A DNA stretch of 64,000 nt from Stenotrophomonas sp. HITSZ_GD (GCF_029543105.1 NZ_JARQXB010000009.1:1-64000), one strand, 5' to 3'; positions 29,646-39,497 are shown, numbered from the stretch's first letter. A program made the numbers and translations. The notes: generated from the sequence alone by a model not told the origin.

Positions 29646-31576
29646 TGGCACGCGACCCGGCCACTCTTGAAGCCAGCCCCGCCGCGCAGGCCGCCGCGCA
29701 ACCGGCGGGCGAGCAGATCGCCGCCTACCTGCAGCGCCACGAGACCAAACCGCTGCTGCGCTTCATCACCTGCGGCAGCGTGGACGACGGCAAGAGCACC
29801 CTGATCGGCCGCCTGCTCTACGACAGCAAGCGCCTGTTCGACGACCAACTCGCCGCGCTGGAGCGCGACAGCCGCCGCCACGGCACGCAGGGGCAGAACA
29901 TCGACTACGCGCTGCTGCTCGATGGCCTGGCCGCCGAGCGCGAGCAGGGCATCACCATCGACGTGGCCTACCGCTACTTCGATACGGACCGGCGCAAGTT
30001 CATCGTCGCCGACTGCCCCGGCCACGAGCAGTACACCCGCAACATGGCCACCGGTGCGTCCACTGCGGACCTGGCGGTGGTGCTGGTGGATGCGCGCAAG
30101 GGCCTGCTGCCGCAGACCCGCAGACACAGCTTCATCGCCTCGCTGCTGGGCATCGGCCGCATCGTGCTGGCGGTGAACAAGATGGACCTGGTGGGCTACG
30201 ACCAGGCGGTATTCGACGCCATCCAGGCCGACTACCGCGCGCTGGCCGCGCAGCTGGGGCTGGCCTCGGTGCAGGCGATCCCGCTCTCGGCGCTGGAAGG
30301 GGACAACCTGTCCACGCGCTCCACGCACATGCCGTGGTACGCCGGCCCGAGCCTGCTCGAACACCTGGAAACCGTGCCGCTGCCGGACAGCGACGGCACG
30401 CTCGCCCTGCGCCTGCCGGTGCAGTGGGTGAACCGGCCGCACCAGGGCTTCCGCGGGTTCGCCGGCACGCTGAGCGCCGGCCATGCGCGGCCCGGCGATG
30501 CAGTGGTGGTGCTGCCCTCCGGACGACGCTCGCGCATCGCGCGCGTCATCGGCCCGGATGGCGACGTGCAGCACGCGCGCGCCGGCCAGGCGGCGACGCT
30601 GACGCTGGAAGACGAAATCGACGTCAGCCGGGGCGATGTCATCGCCGCCGCCGGCGATCCGCCCGAGGTGGCCGACCAGTTCGCCGCGCACCTGCTGTGG
30701 CTGGACGACGCGGCGCTGCTGCCCGGCCGCCCGTACTGGCTGAAGATCGGCGCGCGCACCGTGGCCGCCAGCGTAAGCGAGATCAAGCACCGCATCGACG
30801 TGAACACGCAGGAGCCGCTGGCCGCCAAGCGCCTGGCGCTCAACGAGGTCGGCTACTGCAACCTGGCGCTGGACGAGCCGGTCGCCTTCGCCCCGTATGC
30901 GCGCGAGCGCGAACTGGGCGCGTTCATCCTGATCGACCGCCAGACCAACGCCACCGTGGGCGCCGGCACGCTGGACTTCGCGCTGCGCCGCGCCGGCAAC
31001 GTGCATTGGCAGCACCTGGACGTGGACAACGCCGCGCGTGCGCGGATCAAGGGCCAGGCGCCGAAGGTGCTGTGGTTCACCGGCCTGTCGGGCGCGGGCA
31101 AGTCCACCGTGGCCAACCTGGTGGACCGGCGCCTGCACGCGCTGGGCTACCACACCTTCATCCTGGACGGCGACAACGTGCGCCACGGCCTCAACCGCGA
31201 CCTCGGTTTCACCGACGAGGACCGCGTGGAGAACATCCGCCGCGTGGCCGAAGTGGCGCGGCTGATGGCCGATGCCGGGCTCATCGTGCTGGTCAGCTTC
31301 ATCTCCCCGTTCCGCGCCGAGCGGCGCATGGCGCGCGAGCGCTTCGCGCCGGGCGAGTTCGTGGAGGTGTTCGTCGACGTGCCGCTGGCGGTGGCCGAGG
31401 CACGCGACGTGAAGGGTTTATATGCCAAGGCGCGCGCCGGCCTGATCCCGAACTTCACCGGCATCGATTCGCCCTACGAGGCCCCCGAGGCGCCCGAACT
31501 GCACCTGCTGGCCGATGGCGACAACGCCGAGGCGCTGGCGCGGCAGGTGCTGGCGCACCTGGATATCGAGCGCTGA
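29645..31576 (+). CDS. cysNC: Bifunctional sulfate adenylyltransferase subunit 1 / adenylylsulfate kinase (CysN-CysC fusion)
   Basis: A 643-residue fusion of the NodQ type. The N-terminal CysN GTPase has [23 protein letters not shown] (P-loop about 44-51), [15 protein letters not shown], the [12 protein letters not shown] switch and NKMDLVGYD. Two beta-barrel domains follow. The C-terminal CysC APS kinase begins near 475 with a second P-loop GLSGAGKST (about 480-487). It continues [16 protein letters not shown], the [12 protein letters not shown] loop, [20 protein letters not shown] and [11 protein letters not shown]. Together with CysD it converts sulfate to APS and then PAPS, the substrate of CysH. 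Both active sites look intact. Confidence 0.97.
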   Translation: MARDPATLEASPAAQAAAQPAGEQIAAYLQRHETKPLLRFITCGSVDDGKSTLIGRLLYDSKRLFDDQLAALERDSRRHGTQGQNIDYALLLDGLAAEREQGITIDVAYRYFDTDRRKFIVADCPGHEQYTRNMATGASTADLAVVLVDARKGLLPQTRRHSFIASLLGIGRIVLAVNKMDLVGYDQAVFDAIQADYRALAAQLGLASVQAIPLSALEGDNLSTRSTHMPWYAGPSLLEHLETVPLPDSDGTLALRLPVQWVNRPHQGFRGFAGTLSAGHARPGDAVVVLPSGRRSRIARVIGPDGDVQHARAGQAATLTLEDEIDVSRGDVIAAAGDPPEVADQFAAHLLWLDDAALLPGRPYWLKIGARTVAASVSEIKHRIDVNTQEPLAAKRLALNEVGYCNLALDEPVAFAPYARERELGAFILIDRQTNATVGAGTLDFALRRAGNVHWQHLDVDNAARARIKGQAPKVLWFTGLSGAGKSTVANLVDRRLHALGYHTFILDGDNVRHGLNRDLGFTDEDRVENIRRVAEVARLMADAGLIVLVSFISPFRAERRMARERFAPGEFVEVFVDVPLAVAEARDVKGLYAKARAGLIPNFTGIDSPYEAPEAPELHLLADGDNAEALARQVLAHLDIER

Positions 31577-31581
31577 CCGGG

Positions 31582-31606
31582 GCCGCCAGGGCTTTTGCCT
31601 GGCGGC
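31582..31606 (+). terminator. Hairpin after cysNC, possible weak terminator
   Basis: A perfect 9-bp stem (31582-31590 with 31598-31606) has the loop GCTTTTG and starts 6 bases after the stop. No T-tract follows, so it may stabilise the mRNA end or act with Rho instead of terminating on its own. Confidence 0.45.
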
Positions 31607-31703
31607 AAGGGTCGTTGGTCATGGGGCCCTTCGGGCTGCGTTGTCAACGCCTGTCATCCGGTGTCGTTACACTCGGGATATCCCTTGGCAGGACCCCTGA
31701 TTG

Positions 31704-32780
31704 ATGCTTTCCCGATTCCGCGCGGGCGCGGTAGCCGCGAGCCTGGCCGTGCTGGCCACGACCCTGGCCGGCTGCGACCGGCCCGCTCCCTCGGCCGCCG
31801 CCGCCGCCCCGATCCCGGTGACCGTGCAGACGGTTTCCACCCAGCCCTGGAACACCACCGTGCAGTCCATCGCCACGGTGCGCGCGCGCGAGTCGGTGGC
31901 GCTGACCGCGGCGGTGAGCGACGTGGTGGAGAAGGTGTATTTCGAGAGCGGCGACGCGGTGAAGGCGGGCCAGTTGCTGGTGACCCTGCGCGGCAACTCG
32001 CAGCAGGCTGCGCTCAACGCCGCGCAGGCGACCTTCGAGGAGGCCGACCAGTTGTATCGCCGCCAGCAGGAGCTGATCGGCCAGCAGCTCGTCGCCAAGT
32101 CCACCCTGGATACCCAGCGCGCGCTGCGCGACGCGGCGATGGCCCGCGTGGCGCAGATGCGTTCGGACATCGGCGACCGCGAAGTGCGCGCGCCGTTCGC
32201 CGGCGTGCTCGGCATCCGCCAGATCAGCCCCGGCTCGCTGGTGACTTCGAGCACGGTGATCGCCACGCTCGACGACATCGAGCGCATGCACGTCGATTTC
32301 CAGGTGCCGGAAGCCCAATTGGGCCTGGTGCGCCTGGGCAACGAGGTCAGCGGCGTGGCGGCGGCCTTCCCGGGTGAGCGTTTCCGCGGCGAGGTCTCGG
32401 CGATCGATTCGCGCGTGGACGAGAACACCCGCGCGGTGACCGTGCGCGCGGACTTCGCCAACCCCGAGCGGCGCCTGCGCCCGGGCATGCTGCTGGATGT
32501 GCGCCTGTACCAGCCGGAGCGCCAGGCACTGGTGATCCCGGAGATCGCCGTGGTGCAGGTCGGGCGGGAATCGTTCGTGTACCGGGTGAAGGCCGACGAC
32601 AGCGTGGAGCGCGTGGACGTGCGCACCGGCGAGCGCCGCGACGGCAAGGTCGAGATCCTCGACGGCATCCAGGCGGGCGAGCGCATCGTGGTGGACGGCA
32701 CTGGCAAGCTGCGCCCGGGCCTGAAGGTGCGCGGTGAAGCCGCCGGCGCCGCCGCGCCGCGTCCGCAGGCCGCGCGATGA
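31704..32780 (+). CDS. RND efflux periplasmic adaptor (membrane fusion lipoprotein)
   Basis: A 358-residue adaptor linking an inner-membrane RND pump to an outer-membrane channel. The N-terminus is a lipoprotein signal with lipobox LAGC and acylated Cys24. Next come the half-lipoyl motif SDVVEKVYFESGDAVKAGQLLVTL, an alpha-helical hairpin (about 90-150) and the second lipoyl half REVRAPFAGVLGIRQISPGSLV. Beta-barrel and membrane-proximal domains follow, ending in an Ala/Pro tail. AGGA lies 10 bases before ATG 31704. It overlaps the pump gene by 4 bases. The shorter hairpin and sequence suggest the MexH/VexC-like branch, but the substrate is not evident. Confidence 0.93.
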   Translation: MLSRFRAGAVAASLAVLATTLAGCDRPAPSAAAAAPIPVTVQTVSTQPWNTTVQSIATVRARESVALTAAVSDVVEKVYFESGDAVKAGQLLVTLRGNSQQAALNAAQATFEEADQLYRRQQELIGQQLVAKSTLDTQRALRDAAMARVAQMRSDIGDREVRAPFAGVLGIRQISPGSLVTSSTVIATLDDIERMHVDFQVPEAQLGLVRLGNEVSGVAAAFPGERFRGEVSAIDSRVDENTRAVTVRADFANPERRLRPGMLLDVRLYQPERQALVIPEIAVVQVGRESFVYRVKADDSVERVDVRTGERRDGKVEILDGIQAGERIVVDGTGKLRPGLKVRGEAAGAAAPRPQAAR

Positions 32781-35700
32781 AACTTTCCGATATCTCCATC
32801 ACCCGCCCGGTGCTGGCGGTGGTGATGAGCCTGCTGCTCGTCGTGCTCGGCGTGATGTCCTTCACCCGGCTGACGCTGCGCGAGTTGCCGGCCATCGACC
32901 CGCCCATCGTCTCGGTGGACGTGGAGTACACCGGCGCTTCGGCGGCGGTGGTGGAAAGCCGCATCACCCAGGTGCTGGAAGATGCCCTGGCCGGCATCGA
33001 GGGCATCGAGACCATCGAGGCGCGCAGCCGCAACGGCAGCTCGGACATCAGCATCGAGTTCGTGCCCACGCGCGACGTGGAGGCCGCGGCCAACGACGTG
33101 CGCGATGCGGTGAGCCGCGTCACCGACCGCATGCCCGACCAGGCGCGGCCGCCGGAGATTTCCAAGGTCGAGGCCGACGCCGACCCGATCCTGTGGCTGA
33201 ACATGAGCTCCAGCGTGATGGACACGCTGCAGCTGTCCGACTACGCCGAGCGCTACATCGTCGACCGCTTCTCCAGCCTGGATGGCGTGGCGCAGGTGCG
33301 CATCGGCGGCCGCCAGCGCTATGCGATGCGCATCTGGCTGGACCGCGACCAGCTCGCCGCGCGCGGCATGACGGTGAGCGACGTGGAAGCGGCGCTGGAG
33401 AAGGAGAACGTCGAGCTGCCGGCGGGCAGCATCGAATCGGCGCAGCGCGATTTCACCCTGCGCGTGGAGCGCAGCTACCTCAAGCCGGAAGACTTCGCCC
33501 GCCTGCCGCTGGGCAAGGGCCGCGACGGCTACGTGGTGCGGCTGGGCGACGTGGGCAAGGTGGAGCTCACCTCGGCCGAGCGCCGCGCCTATTTCCAGAG
33601 CAACGGCGTGCCCAACGTCGGCCTGGGCATTGTGCGCAATTCCACCGCCAACGCGCTGGACGTGGCACGCGAGGCGCGCGCGGAGGCCGAGCGCATCCAG
33701 AAGTCGCTGCCGGCCGGCACCAACATTTTCGTCGCCTTCGATACCACCACCTTCATCGATGCCTCCGTGGAGCGCGTGTACCACACGCTGGTCGAGGCGG
33801 TGGTGCTGGTGCTGGTGGTGATATGGCTGTTCCTGGGCAGCGCCCGCGCGGCGCTGATCCCGGCGGTGACGGTGCCGGTGTGTTTGATCGCCGCATTCAT
33901 CGCGCTGTACGCGTTCGATTTCTCGATCAACCTGCTGACCCTGCTCGCGCTGGTGCTGTGCATCGGCCTGGTGGTGGATGACGCCATCGTGGTGGTGGAG
34001 AACATCCAGCGCCGCATCGATTTGGGCGAACCGCCGCTGGTCGCCGCGCGCCGCGGCACCGCGCAGGTGGCTTTCGCGGTGATCGCCACTACCGCGGTGC
34101 TGGTGGCGGTGTTCCTGCCGGTGGGTTTCCTGGAAGGCAATACCGGGCGGCTGTTCCGCGAGCTGGCGGTGGCGTTGGCCGCGGCGGTGGCGATCTCGGC
34201 CTTCGTCGCGCTGACGCTGACGCCGATGATGTCCTCCAAGCTGCTCAAGCCACACGACAAGGAGAAGCCCAACCGTTTCCACCACTGGTTCAACACCCGC
34301 ATGGAGCGGCTGAGCCAGGGCTACAAGCGCTCGCTGGAGCGCAGCGTGGACCGCAGCTGGGTGTTCGGCGCGGTGATGCTGGCCGCCTTCCTGCTCAGTG
34401 GCTGGCTGGCCACGCGCATTCCTTCCGAACTGGCGCCGGCCGAGGACCGCGGCAATTTCCAGGTGATGATCGACGGCCCCGAGGGCGCCGGTTTCGACTA
34501 CACCGTGGGGCAGATGCACCAGGTGGAGGCGATCCTGGCGCCGTACATCGGCCCGGACAAGCCCATCGTGCGCGCCAACCCGCGCGTGCCGGGCGGTTTC
34601 GGCAGCAGCGAGGAAATGCATACCGGCCGCGTCAGCGTGTTCCTGCAGGACTGGCACCAGCGCGAGCAGCCGACCGTGGCGCTGGCCGACGAGATCCAGA
34701 AGAAGCTCGCCGTGCTCACCGGCGTGCGTGCGCGCACGCAGGTCAGCGGCGGCCTGGTGCGCAGCCGCGGCCAGCCGTTCCAGATGGTGCTGGGCGGCCC
34801 GGACTACGCCGAGCTGGCGCAGTGGCGCGACCGCATGATGCAGCGCATGGAAGAGAACCCCGGCCTGGTGGGCGTGGATTCGGACTACAAGGAAACCCGA
34901 CCGCAGATGCGGGTGAACATCGACCGCCTGCGCGCGGCCGACCTGGGCGTGTCGGTCACCGAGATCGGCGGCGCACTGGAAACGCTGATGGGCTCGCGCC
35001 GCGTCACCACCTTCGTCGACAACGGCGAGGAATACGACGTGATGCTGCAATCCGGCCGCGAGGGCCGCATGTCGCCGGAGGACCTGGCGGCGATCCGCGT
35101 CCGTTCCAGCAGCGGCGAGCTGATTCCGCTCTCCAACCTGGTGAGCTTGAGCGAGGTGGCCGAGGCCGGCACCTTGAACCGCTTCAACCGCCTGCGTTCG
35201 GTGACGCTGAGCGCGAGCCTGGCGCCGGGCTACAGCCTGGGCGATGCGATCGCCTGGACCGAGCGCATCGCCCAGGAAGAACTGCCCGAGTATGCGCAGG
35301 TCGACTGGAAGGGCGAATCGCGCGAATACCAGAAGTCCGGCAGTGCGGTGCTGCTGACTTTCGCCATGGCGCTGCTGGTGGTGTACCTGGTGCTGGCCGC
35401 GCAGTTCGAGAGCTTCGCCCACCCGCTGGTCATCATGCTCACCGTGCCGCTGGCGGTGCTGGGCGCGCTGGTGGGCCTGTGGGCGACGAACGGCACGCTC
35501 AACCTCTTCAGCCAGATCGGCATCGTGATGCTGGTGGGCCTGGCGGCGAAGAACGGCATCCTGATCGTGGAGTTCGCCAACCAGCTGCGCGACGAAGGGC
35601 GCAGCGTGCACGAGGCGATCGTCGAATCGGCCTCGGTGCGCCTGCGGCCGATCCTGATGACCTCCATCGCCACGGTGGTGGGCGCGATCCCGCTGGTGCT

Positions 35701-35902
35701 GGCCGGTGGACCGGGCTCGGCGAGCCGCGCCACGATCGGCGTGGTGGTGATCTTCGGCGTCTCGCTGTCCACGCTGCTGTCGCTGTACGTGGTGCCGGCG
35801 TTCTATTCGCTGATCGCGCCGTTCACCCGTTCGCCGGAAGCGCTGGCGCGCGAGCTGGAGGTGCTGGAGCAGCAGACGCCTTCGGTGGGCGGGCACGCGT
35901 GA
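32777..35902 (+). CDS. RND efflux pump permease (HAE1/AcrB-like)
   Basis: A 1041-residue inner-membrane proton-driven exporter. It begins MKLSDISITRPVLAVVMSLLLVVLGVMSF and has two periplasmic porter loops. The helix-4 motif LVLCIGLVVDDAIVVVENIQRRID carries the paired aspartates for proton coupling. The C-terminal half holds the repeat VMLVGLAAKNGILIVEFANQLRDEG, with its lysine, followed by RLRPILMTSIATVVGAIPLVLA. Length and both halves are complete. The start overlaps the adaptor stop (ATGA). No outer-membrane factor gene accompanies the pair, so the pump should use a TolC/OprM-like channel encoded elsewhere. No local TetR- or MarR-type regulator is present. Confidence 0.95.
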   Translation: MKLSDISITRPVLAVVMSLLLVVLGVMSFTRLTLRELPAIDPPIVSVDVEYTGASAAVVESRITQVLEDALAGIEGIETIEARSRNGSSDISIEFVPTRDVEAAANDVRDAVSRVTDRMPDQARPPEISKVEADADPILWLNMSSSVMDTLQLSDYAERYIVDRFSSLDGVAQVRIGGRQRYAMRIWLDRDQLAARGMTVSDVEAALEKENVELPAGSIESAQRDFTLRVERSYLKPEDFARLPLGKGRDGYVVRLGDVGKVELTSAERRAYFQSNGVPNVGLGIVRNSTANALDVAREARAEAERIQKSLPAGTNIFVAFDTTTFIDASVERVYHTLVEAVVLVLVVIWLFLGSARAALIPAVTVPVCLIAAFIALYAFDFSINLLTLLALVLCIGLVVDDAIVVVENIQRRIDLGEPPLVAARRGTAQVAFAVIATTAVLVAVFLPVGFLEGNTGRLFRELAVALAAAVAISAFVALTLTPMMSSKLLKPHDKEKPNRFHHWFNTRMERLSQGYKRSLERSVDRSWVFGAVMLAAFLLSGWLATRIPSELAPAEDRGNFQVMIDGPEGAGFDYTVGQMHQVEAILAPYIGPDKPIVRANPRVPGGFGSSEEMHTGRVSVFLQDWHQREQPTVALADEIQKKLAVLTGVRARTQVSGGLVRSRGQPFQMVLGGPDYAELAQWRDRMMQRMEENPGLVGVDSDYKETRPQMRVNIDRLRAADLGVSVTEIGGALETLMGSRRVTTFVDNGEEYDVMLQSGREGRMSPEDLAAIRVRSSSGELIPLSNLVSLSEVAEAGTLNRFNRLRSVTLSASLAPGYSLGDAIAWTERIAQEELPEYAQVDWKGESREYQKSGSAVLLTFAMALLVVYLVLAAQFESFAHPLVIMLTVPLAVLGALVGLWATNGTLNLFSQIGIVMLVGLAAKNGILIVEFANQLRDEGRSVHEAIVESASVRLRPILMTSIATVVGAIPLVLAGGPGSASRATIGVVVIFGVSLSTLLSLYVVPAFYSLIAPFTRSPEALARELEVLEQQTPSVGGHA

Positions 35903-35969
35903 GGTGCGCCCCCGCTTGCCCTCGCGCCGCCACTCGGCGAGCATGCAGGGGTTCCCTTCGGATTTCGCC

Positions 35970-36518
35970 ATGGACACCGCGCCCCTCCCGCGCGGCGAAG
36001 GTTTCCTGTTGCGACGTTGGCATGCCGACGATGCGCCGGCCCTCGCCACCGCGGCCAACCCTCCCGGCATCGCGCGCTGGCTGAGCGGGCGCTTTCCGCA
36101 TCCCTATAGCCTGGCCGATGCCGAGCGCTTCCTCGCCGGCGAGGTGGTGAACTTGTCCGATCCGGTCTTGGCCATCGTGATCGACGGGGCCATCGCCGGC
36201 GGCATCGGCACGCATGCCGAGCAGGCCGGTCGCGCCGAGGCCGCGCATAGCGCGCTGCTCGGTTACTGGCTCACGCCGGCGCACTGGGGCCGCGGCGTGA
36301 TGAGCCGCGTGGTGGCCGCATTCGCGCCGTGGGTCATGCACACGCAGCGCCTGCACCGGCTCGCCGCCCATGTGATGCCCGACAATCTCGCCTCGGCCGC
36401 CGTGCTGCTGCGCAACGGCTTTGCCGAAGAGGGACGCATGCGCTTGGCGGTGGTCAAGGACGGCCTGCCCCAGGACTTGAGACTTTTCGCACGTGTGCGC
36501 GCGACGCTGACGGAGTGA
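35970..36518 (+). CDS. GNAT-family N-acetyltransferase (RimJ/RimL-like)
   Basis: A 182-residue acetyltransferase. It starts with the family-typical FLLRRWHADDAPALATAANPPGIARWLSGRFPHPYS and has a central strand region (LAIVIDGAIAGGIG). The acetyl-CoA-binding segment is LLGYWLTPAHWGRGVMSRVVAAF (about 96-118), with the final LHRLAAHVMPDNLASAAVLLRNGFAEEGRMR. This is the RimJ/RimL or Acetyltransf_3 type, acting on protein N-termini or small amines; the substrate is unknown. ATG 35970 is chosen because upstream in-frame starts (GTG 35904, ATG 35943) give an unconserved extension. It starts 67 bases after the RND pump and could be read through from it. Confidence 0.88.
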   Translation: MDTAPLPRGEGFLLRRWHADDAPALATAANPPGIARWLSGRFPHPYSLADAERFLAGEVVNLSDPVLAIVIDGAIAGGIGTHAEQAGRAEAAHSALLGYWLTPAHWGRGVMSRVVAAFAPWVMHTQRLHRLAAHVMPDNLASAAVLLRNGFAEEGRMRLAVVKDGLPQDLRLFARVRATLTE

Positions 36519-36654
36519 GTGCTACGCCATGCGGCGCGGGGCGCATCGCGGGACGATGCATGCCCGCCACGCGCCGCATGCCATCGCCGGCTTCGGCACA
36601 ATGGGCTGGCCCCTGGCGCAGGGGTGCCGTACCGACCAACGCCAACTGAGGGGA

Positions 36655-38160
36655 ATGCAACGCGTGGAATCGATCATCGAGTGGATCAACGGCATCATCT
36701 GGAGCAAGGCGCTGATCGTCATGTGCCTGGGCGCCGGGCTGTACTTCAGCTTCGCCACCCGTTTCATGCAGGTGCGCGGCTTCGTCGAAATGCTGCGGCT
36801 GACGGTGCGCGGGCAGAAGTCCGATGCCGGCGTGTCCTCGTTCCAGGCGTTGGCCATGTCGATGGCCGGGCGCATCGGCATCGGCAACATCGCCGGCGTG
36901 GCCACCGCCATCGCCTTCGGTGGGCCGGGCGCGATCTTCTGGATGTGGGTGATGGGCTTCCTCGGCGCGTCCACCTCGTACATCGAATCCACGCTGGCGC
37001 AGATTTACAAGGTCAAGGATGCCGATGGCCGCTACCGCGGCGGCCCGGCGTACTACATCGAAAAGGCCATGGGCCTGAAGTGGTACGCCATGCTGTTCGC
37101 GCTGGCCACCATCGTCGCCGCCGGCTTCCTGATGCCCGGCGTGCAGGCCAACGCCATCGCCGACAGCGCGGCCAACGCCTGCGCCGGCACCGGCTGGTGC
37201 AACGGCTTCGAGGGCCAGTGGCTGGGCCTGCCCGCGCGCGATGCGTTCAAGCTGGTGCTGGGCATCGGCGTGGCGCTGATGCTGGCGGTGATTATCTTCG
37301 GCGGCGTCAAGCGCATCGCCAACTTCGCCGAGGTCGTGGTGCCGTTCATGGCCGGCGGCTTCATCCTGATGGCGGTCACCGTGATGGTGCTCAATGCCGA
37401 GCAGGTGCCGGGCATGTTCGCGCTGATCTTCAGCAGCGCCTTCGGTAGCCATGCCGCGTTCGGCGCGCTGCTGGGCCTGGCGGTGGAATGGGGCGTCAAG
37501 CGCGGCATCTATGCCAACGAGGCCGGCCAGGGCACCGGCCCGCATGCCGCTGCGGCCGCGGAGGTCTCGCACCCGGCCAAGCAGGGCTACGTGCAGGCGT
37601 TCGCCATCTACTTCGACACCATGATGGTGTGCACCTCCACCGCGTTCCTGATCCTGGCCACCGGCACGTACAACGTGTATGCGCCCGATGGCGGCGCGCC
37701 CCTGTTCGCCGGCCTGGCCGGCGTGCAGGAAGGCCCGGGCTTCGCGCAGGCGGCGGTGGAATCGGTGCTGCCGGGCTGGGGCGCGGGCTTCGTGGCGGTG
37801 GCGCTGTTCTTCTTCGCCTTCACCACCATCATGGCCTATTACTACATGGCCGAAACCAACCTCAGCTACCTCAACCACAACCGCCACCGCCCACTCACCG
37901 TGCTGGTGCTGCGGCTGGGCATCGTGGGCATGGTGATCTTCGGCGCCTTCCACAACGCCGGCGTGGCGTGGGCGCTGGGCGACATCGGCGTGGGCCTGAT
38001 GGCGTGGCTGAACATCATCGCCATCTTCATCGTGCGCAAGCCGGCGCTGATCGCGCTGCGCGATTACGAGCGGCAGAAGAAGCTGGGGCTGGACCCGGTC
38101 TTCGACCCGGACGCGGTGGGCATCCGCAACGCCGATTTCTGGAAGCGGCGTGACGGCTGA
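36655..38160 (+). CDS. AGCS-family sodium:alanine/glycine symporter
   Basis: A 501-residue inner-membrane transporter importing small neutral amino acids with sodium. About 10-11 hydrophobic helices are visible. Family signatures are complete: GRIGIGNIAGVATAIAFGGPGAIFWMWVMGFLG near residues 70-105, ESTLAQIYKVKDADGRYRGGPAYYIEK, and the strongly conserved NEAGQGTGPHAAAAA loop near 287-301. HNAGVAWALGDIGVGLMAWLNIIAI lies near the C-terminus. GGGGA directly precedes ATG 36655. The upstream in-frame stretch from 36529 is rejected because the family begins at this position. The neighbouring genes are unrelated. Confidence 0.95.
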   Translation: MQRVESIIEWINGIIWSKALIVMCLGAGLYFSFATRFMQVRGFVEMLRLTVRGQKSDAGVSSFQALAMSMAGRIGIGNIAGVATAIAFGGPGAIFWMWVMGFLGASTSYIESTLAQIYKVKDADGRYRGGPAYYIEKAMGLKWYAMLFALATIVAAGFLMPGVQANAIADSAANACAGTGWCNGFEGQWLGLPARDAFKLVLGIGVALMLAVIIFGGVKRIANFAEVVVPFMAGGFILMAVTVMVLNAEQVPGMFALIFSSAFGSHAAFGALLGLAVEWGVKRGIYANEAGQGTGPHAAAAAEVSHPAKQGYVQAFAIYFDTMMVCTSTAFLILATGTYNVYAPDGGAPLFAGLAGVQEGPGFAQAAVESVLPGWGAGFVAVALFFFAFTTIMAYYYMAETNLSYLNHNRHRPLTVLVLRLGIVGMVIFGAFHNAGVAWALGDIGVGLMAWLNIIAIFIVRKPALIALRDYERQKKLGLDPVFDPDAVGIRNADFWKRRDG

Positions 38161-38250
38161 AAGCCGCCGAGGGTGACGGGGGCGGCGCGGGGCGGCATCA
38201 TGCCCCGGCCGAAGGCCGCGCATCCGCGCGCGGCCTTCCTCTACCGGACT

Positions 38251-39120
38251 ATGGCAGTGAACGATCCCTGGAAATCCTACCGCTCGCCGCGCCCCGCCGA
38301 ACCGCGCGGCGGCTCGCGCCCTGCCGGCCCGCGTCCGCCGCGCCCGCCGCGTGACCCTGCCGAGGGCGGGGGTGCGCCGCCACGCGGCGAGGAACTGCGG
38401 CTGTACGGCCGCAACGCCGTGCTGGCGGTGTTCAAGCGGCGCCCGGCGGCGCTGCGCAAGCTGTACCTGTCCGAGGCGATGATTCCCAAGCTGCAGCCGC
38501 TGCTGAAGTGGTGCGTGGCCCATCGCGTGGGCTACCGCGTGGTGGAAGCGGGCGACCTGGACAAGCTGGCCGCCAGCCAGCACCACGAAGGCGTCGTAGC
38601 CGACGTGCAGCGCGAACCGGTTCCCGCGCTGGCCGACTGGCTCACGATCCTCAAACCCGGCCCGAAGCTGCTGCTGTGGCTGGACGGCGTGGGCAACCCG
38701 CACAACTTCGGCGCGATCCTGCGTTCGGCCGCGCATTTCGGCGTGTCGGCGATCCTGCTGCCGGAGCACTCGCCGCTGGCGCTCTCCGGCGCGGCCGCGC
38801 GCGTGGCCGAAGGCGGCGCCGAGGCGGTGCCGCTGGTGCGCCTGCCCAAGGCCGCGCAGGCCGATGAACTGCTGCACGACGCCGGCTTCGTCATGGCCGC
38901 CACGCTGGTGGAGGGCGGGCAGGATGTATTCGCCACGCGCCTGCCGTCGCGGCTGGTCTACGTGATGGGCGCCGAAGGCGAGGGCATGGACCGCAACCTG
39001 GCCGATGCCTGCGACCTGCGCCTGTCCATTCCCGGCACCGGCGCGGTGGAAAGCCTCAATGTCGCCAGCGCCACCGCGGTGCTGCTGGCCAGTTGGCGGG
39101 CGGGGCTGCAGGCGGGCTGA
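38251..39120 (+). CDS. TrmH/SpoU-family RNA 2'-O-methyltransferase
   Basis: A 289-residue SPOUT methyltransferase. A Pro/Arg-rich disordered N-terminus (about 1-45) precedes the RNA-binding L30e-like substrate domain (ELRLYGRNAVLAVFKRRPAALRKLYLSE, HHEGVVADVQ). The trefoil-knot catalytic domain has motif 1 WLDGVGNPHNFGAILRSAAHFG, motif 2 YVMGAEGEGMDRNLADACDLRLSIPG and motif 3 GAVESLNVASATAVLLASW. It probably methylates a ribose in rRNA or tRNA; the target cannot be decided (RlmB- and TrmH-like enzymes share these motifs). ATG 38251 is preferred, although upstream in-frame ATGs exist and no strong Shine-Dalgarno is seen. The 3' end overlaps a minus-strand gene by 65 bases. Confidence 0.9.
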   Translation: MAVNDPWKSYRSPRPAEPRGGSRPAGPRPPRPPRDPAEGGGAPPRGEELRLYGRNAVLAVFKRRPAALRKLYLSEAMIPKLQPLLKWCVAHRVGYRVVEAGDLDKLAASQHHEGVVADVQREPVPALADWLTILKPGPKLLLWLDGVGNPHNFGAILRSAAHFGVSAILLPEHSPLALSGAAARVAEGGAEAVPLVRLPKAAQADELLHDAGFVMAATLVEGGQDVFATRLPSRLVYVMGAEGEGMDRNLADACDLRLSIPGTGAVESLNVASATAVLLASWRAGLQAG

Positions 39121-39364
39121 CGCGGACGACGTAACCGCGCAACAGCACCCACAGCGCGCAGGCCGTGCTCATCGCGAACAGGATCTTCGCCTCATCACCG
39201 GTACTCAGGCCCTGCTTGAGCAGCATCAGGCCCGACAGCACCAAGTGGTAGGCCAGATATGCCTTGAGCCAACGCGCGGGCCACTGGGTGCGGCCCGCTG
39301 GCACTTCGCGCGGCGTTGCGGTGGCGCAGCCGCGCTCGTTTTCGTCGGTGGCCAGTTCGTGCAT
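39056..39364 (-). CDS. Small membrane protein, function unknown
   Basis: Encodes 102 residues with two likely transmembrane helices (AYLAYHLVLSGLMLL at about 35-49 and ILFAMSTACALWVLLRGYVV at about 60-79), a polar N-terminus and a Pro/Trp-rich tail. Codon third positions are rich in G/C through the non-overlapping part, as in neighbouring genes, which supports real coding. Its last 65 bases lie inside the 3' end of the methyltransferase gene on the other strand. It is the next gene downstream of the M28 peptidase on the same strand. I recognise no family. Confidence 0.55.
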   Translation of the reverse strand: MHELATDENERGCATATPREVPAGRTQWPARWLKAYLAYHLVLSGLMLLKQGLSTGDEAKILFAMSTACALWVLLRGYVVRVSPPAAPPANWPAAPRWRWRH

Positions 39365-39390
39365 CCGCGCGCTCCCGTGGTTAGGTTCGG

Positions 39391-39411
39391 TTCGCCGCCG
39401 CGCGGCGAACG
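39391..39411. other. Perfect hairpin between the M28 peptidase and small membrane protein genes
   Basis: GTTCGCCGC (39391-39399) and GCGGCGAAC (39403-39411) form a 9-bp stem with a 3-base loop. No T-tract follows on either strand. It may be an mRNA-end structure for the peptidase gene. Confidence 0.4.
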
Positions 39412-39497
39412 ATCACGAATATGCAGGGCGGACTGACTTTCTTCCATTGGATAAATCGAAGCGGCGCGACGCGTGATGCGTCGTCGCCGCGCTCGAC

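Noticed and set aside
31667-36070. 1467-codon minus-strand open frame
   Set aside because: It is antisense to the complete RND adaptor and pump genes. Its product is Arg/His/Gln-rich with no domains, a common artefact of GC-rich coding DNA.
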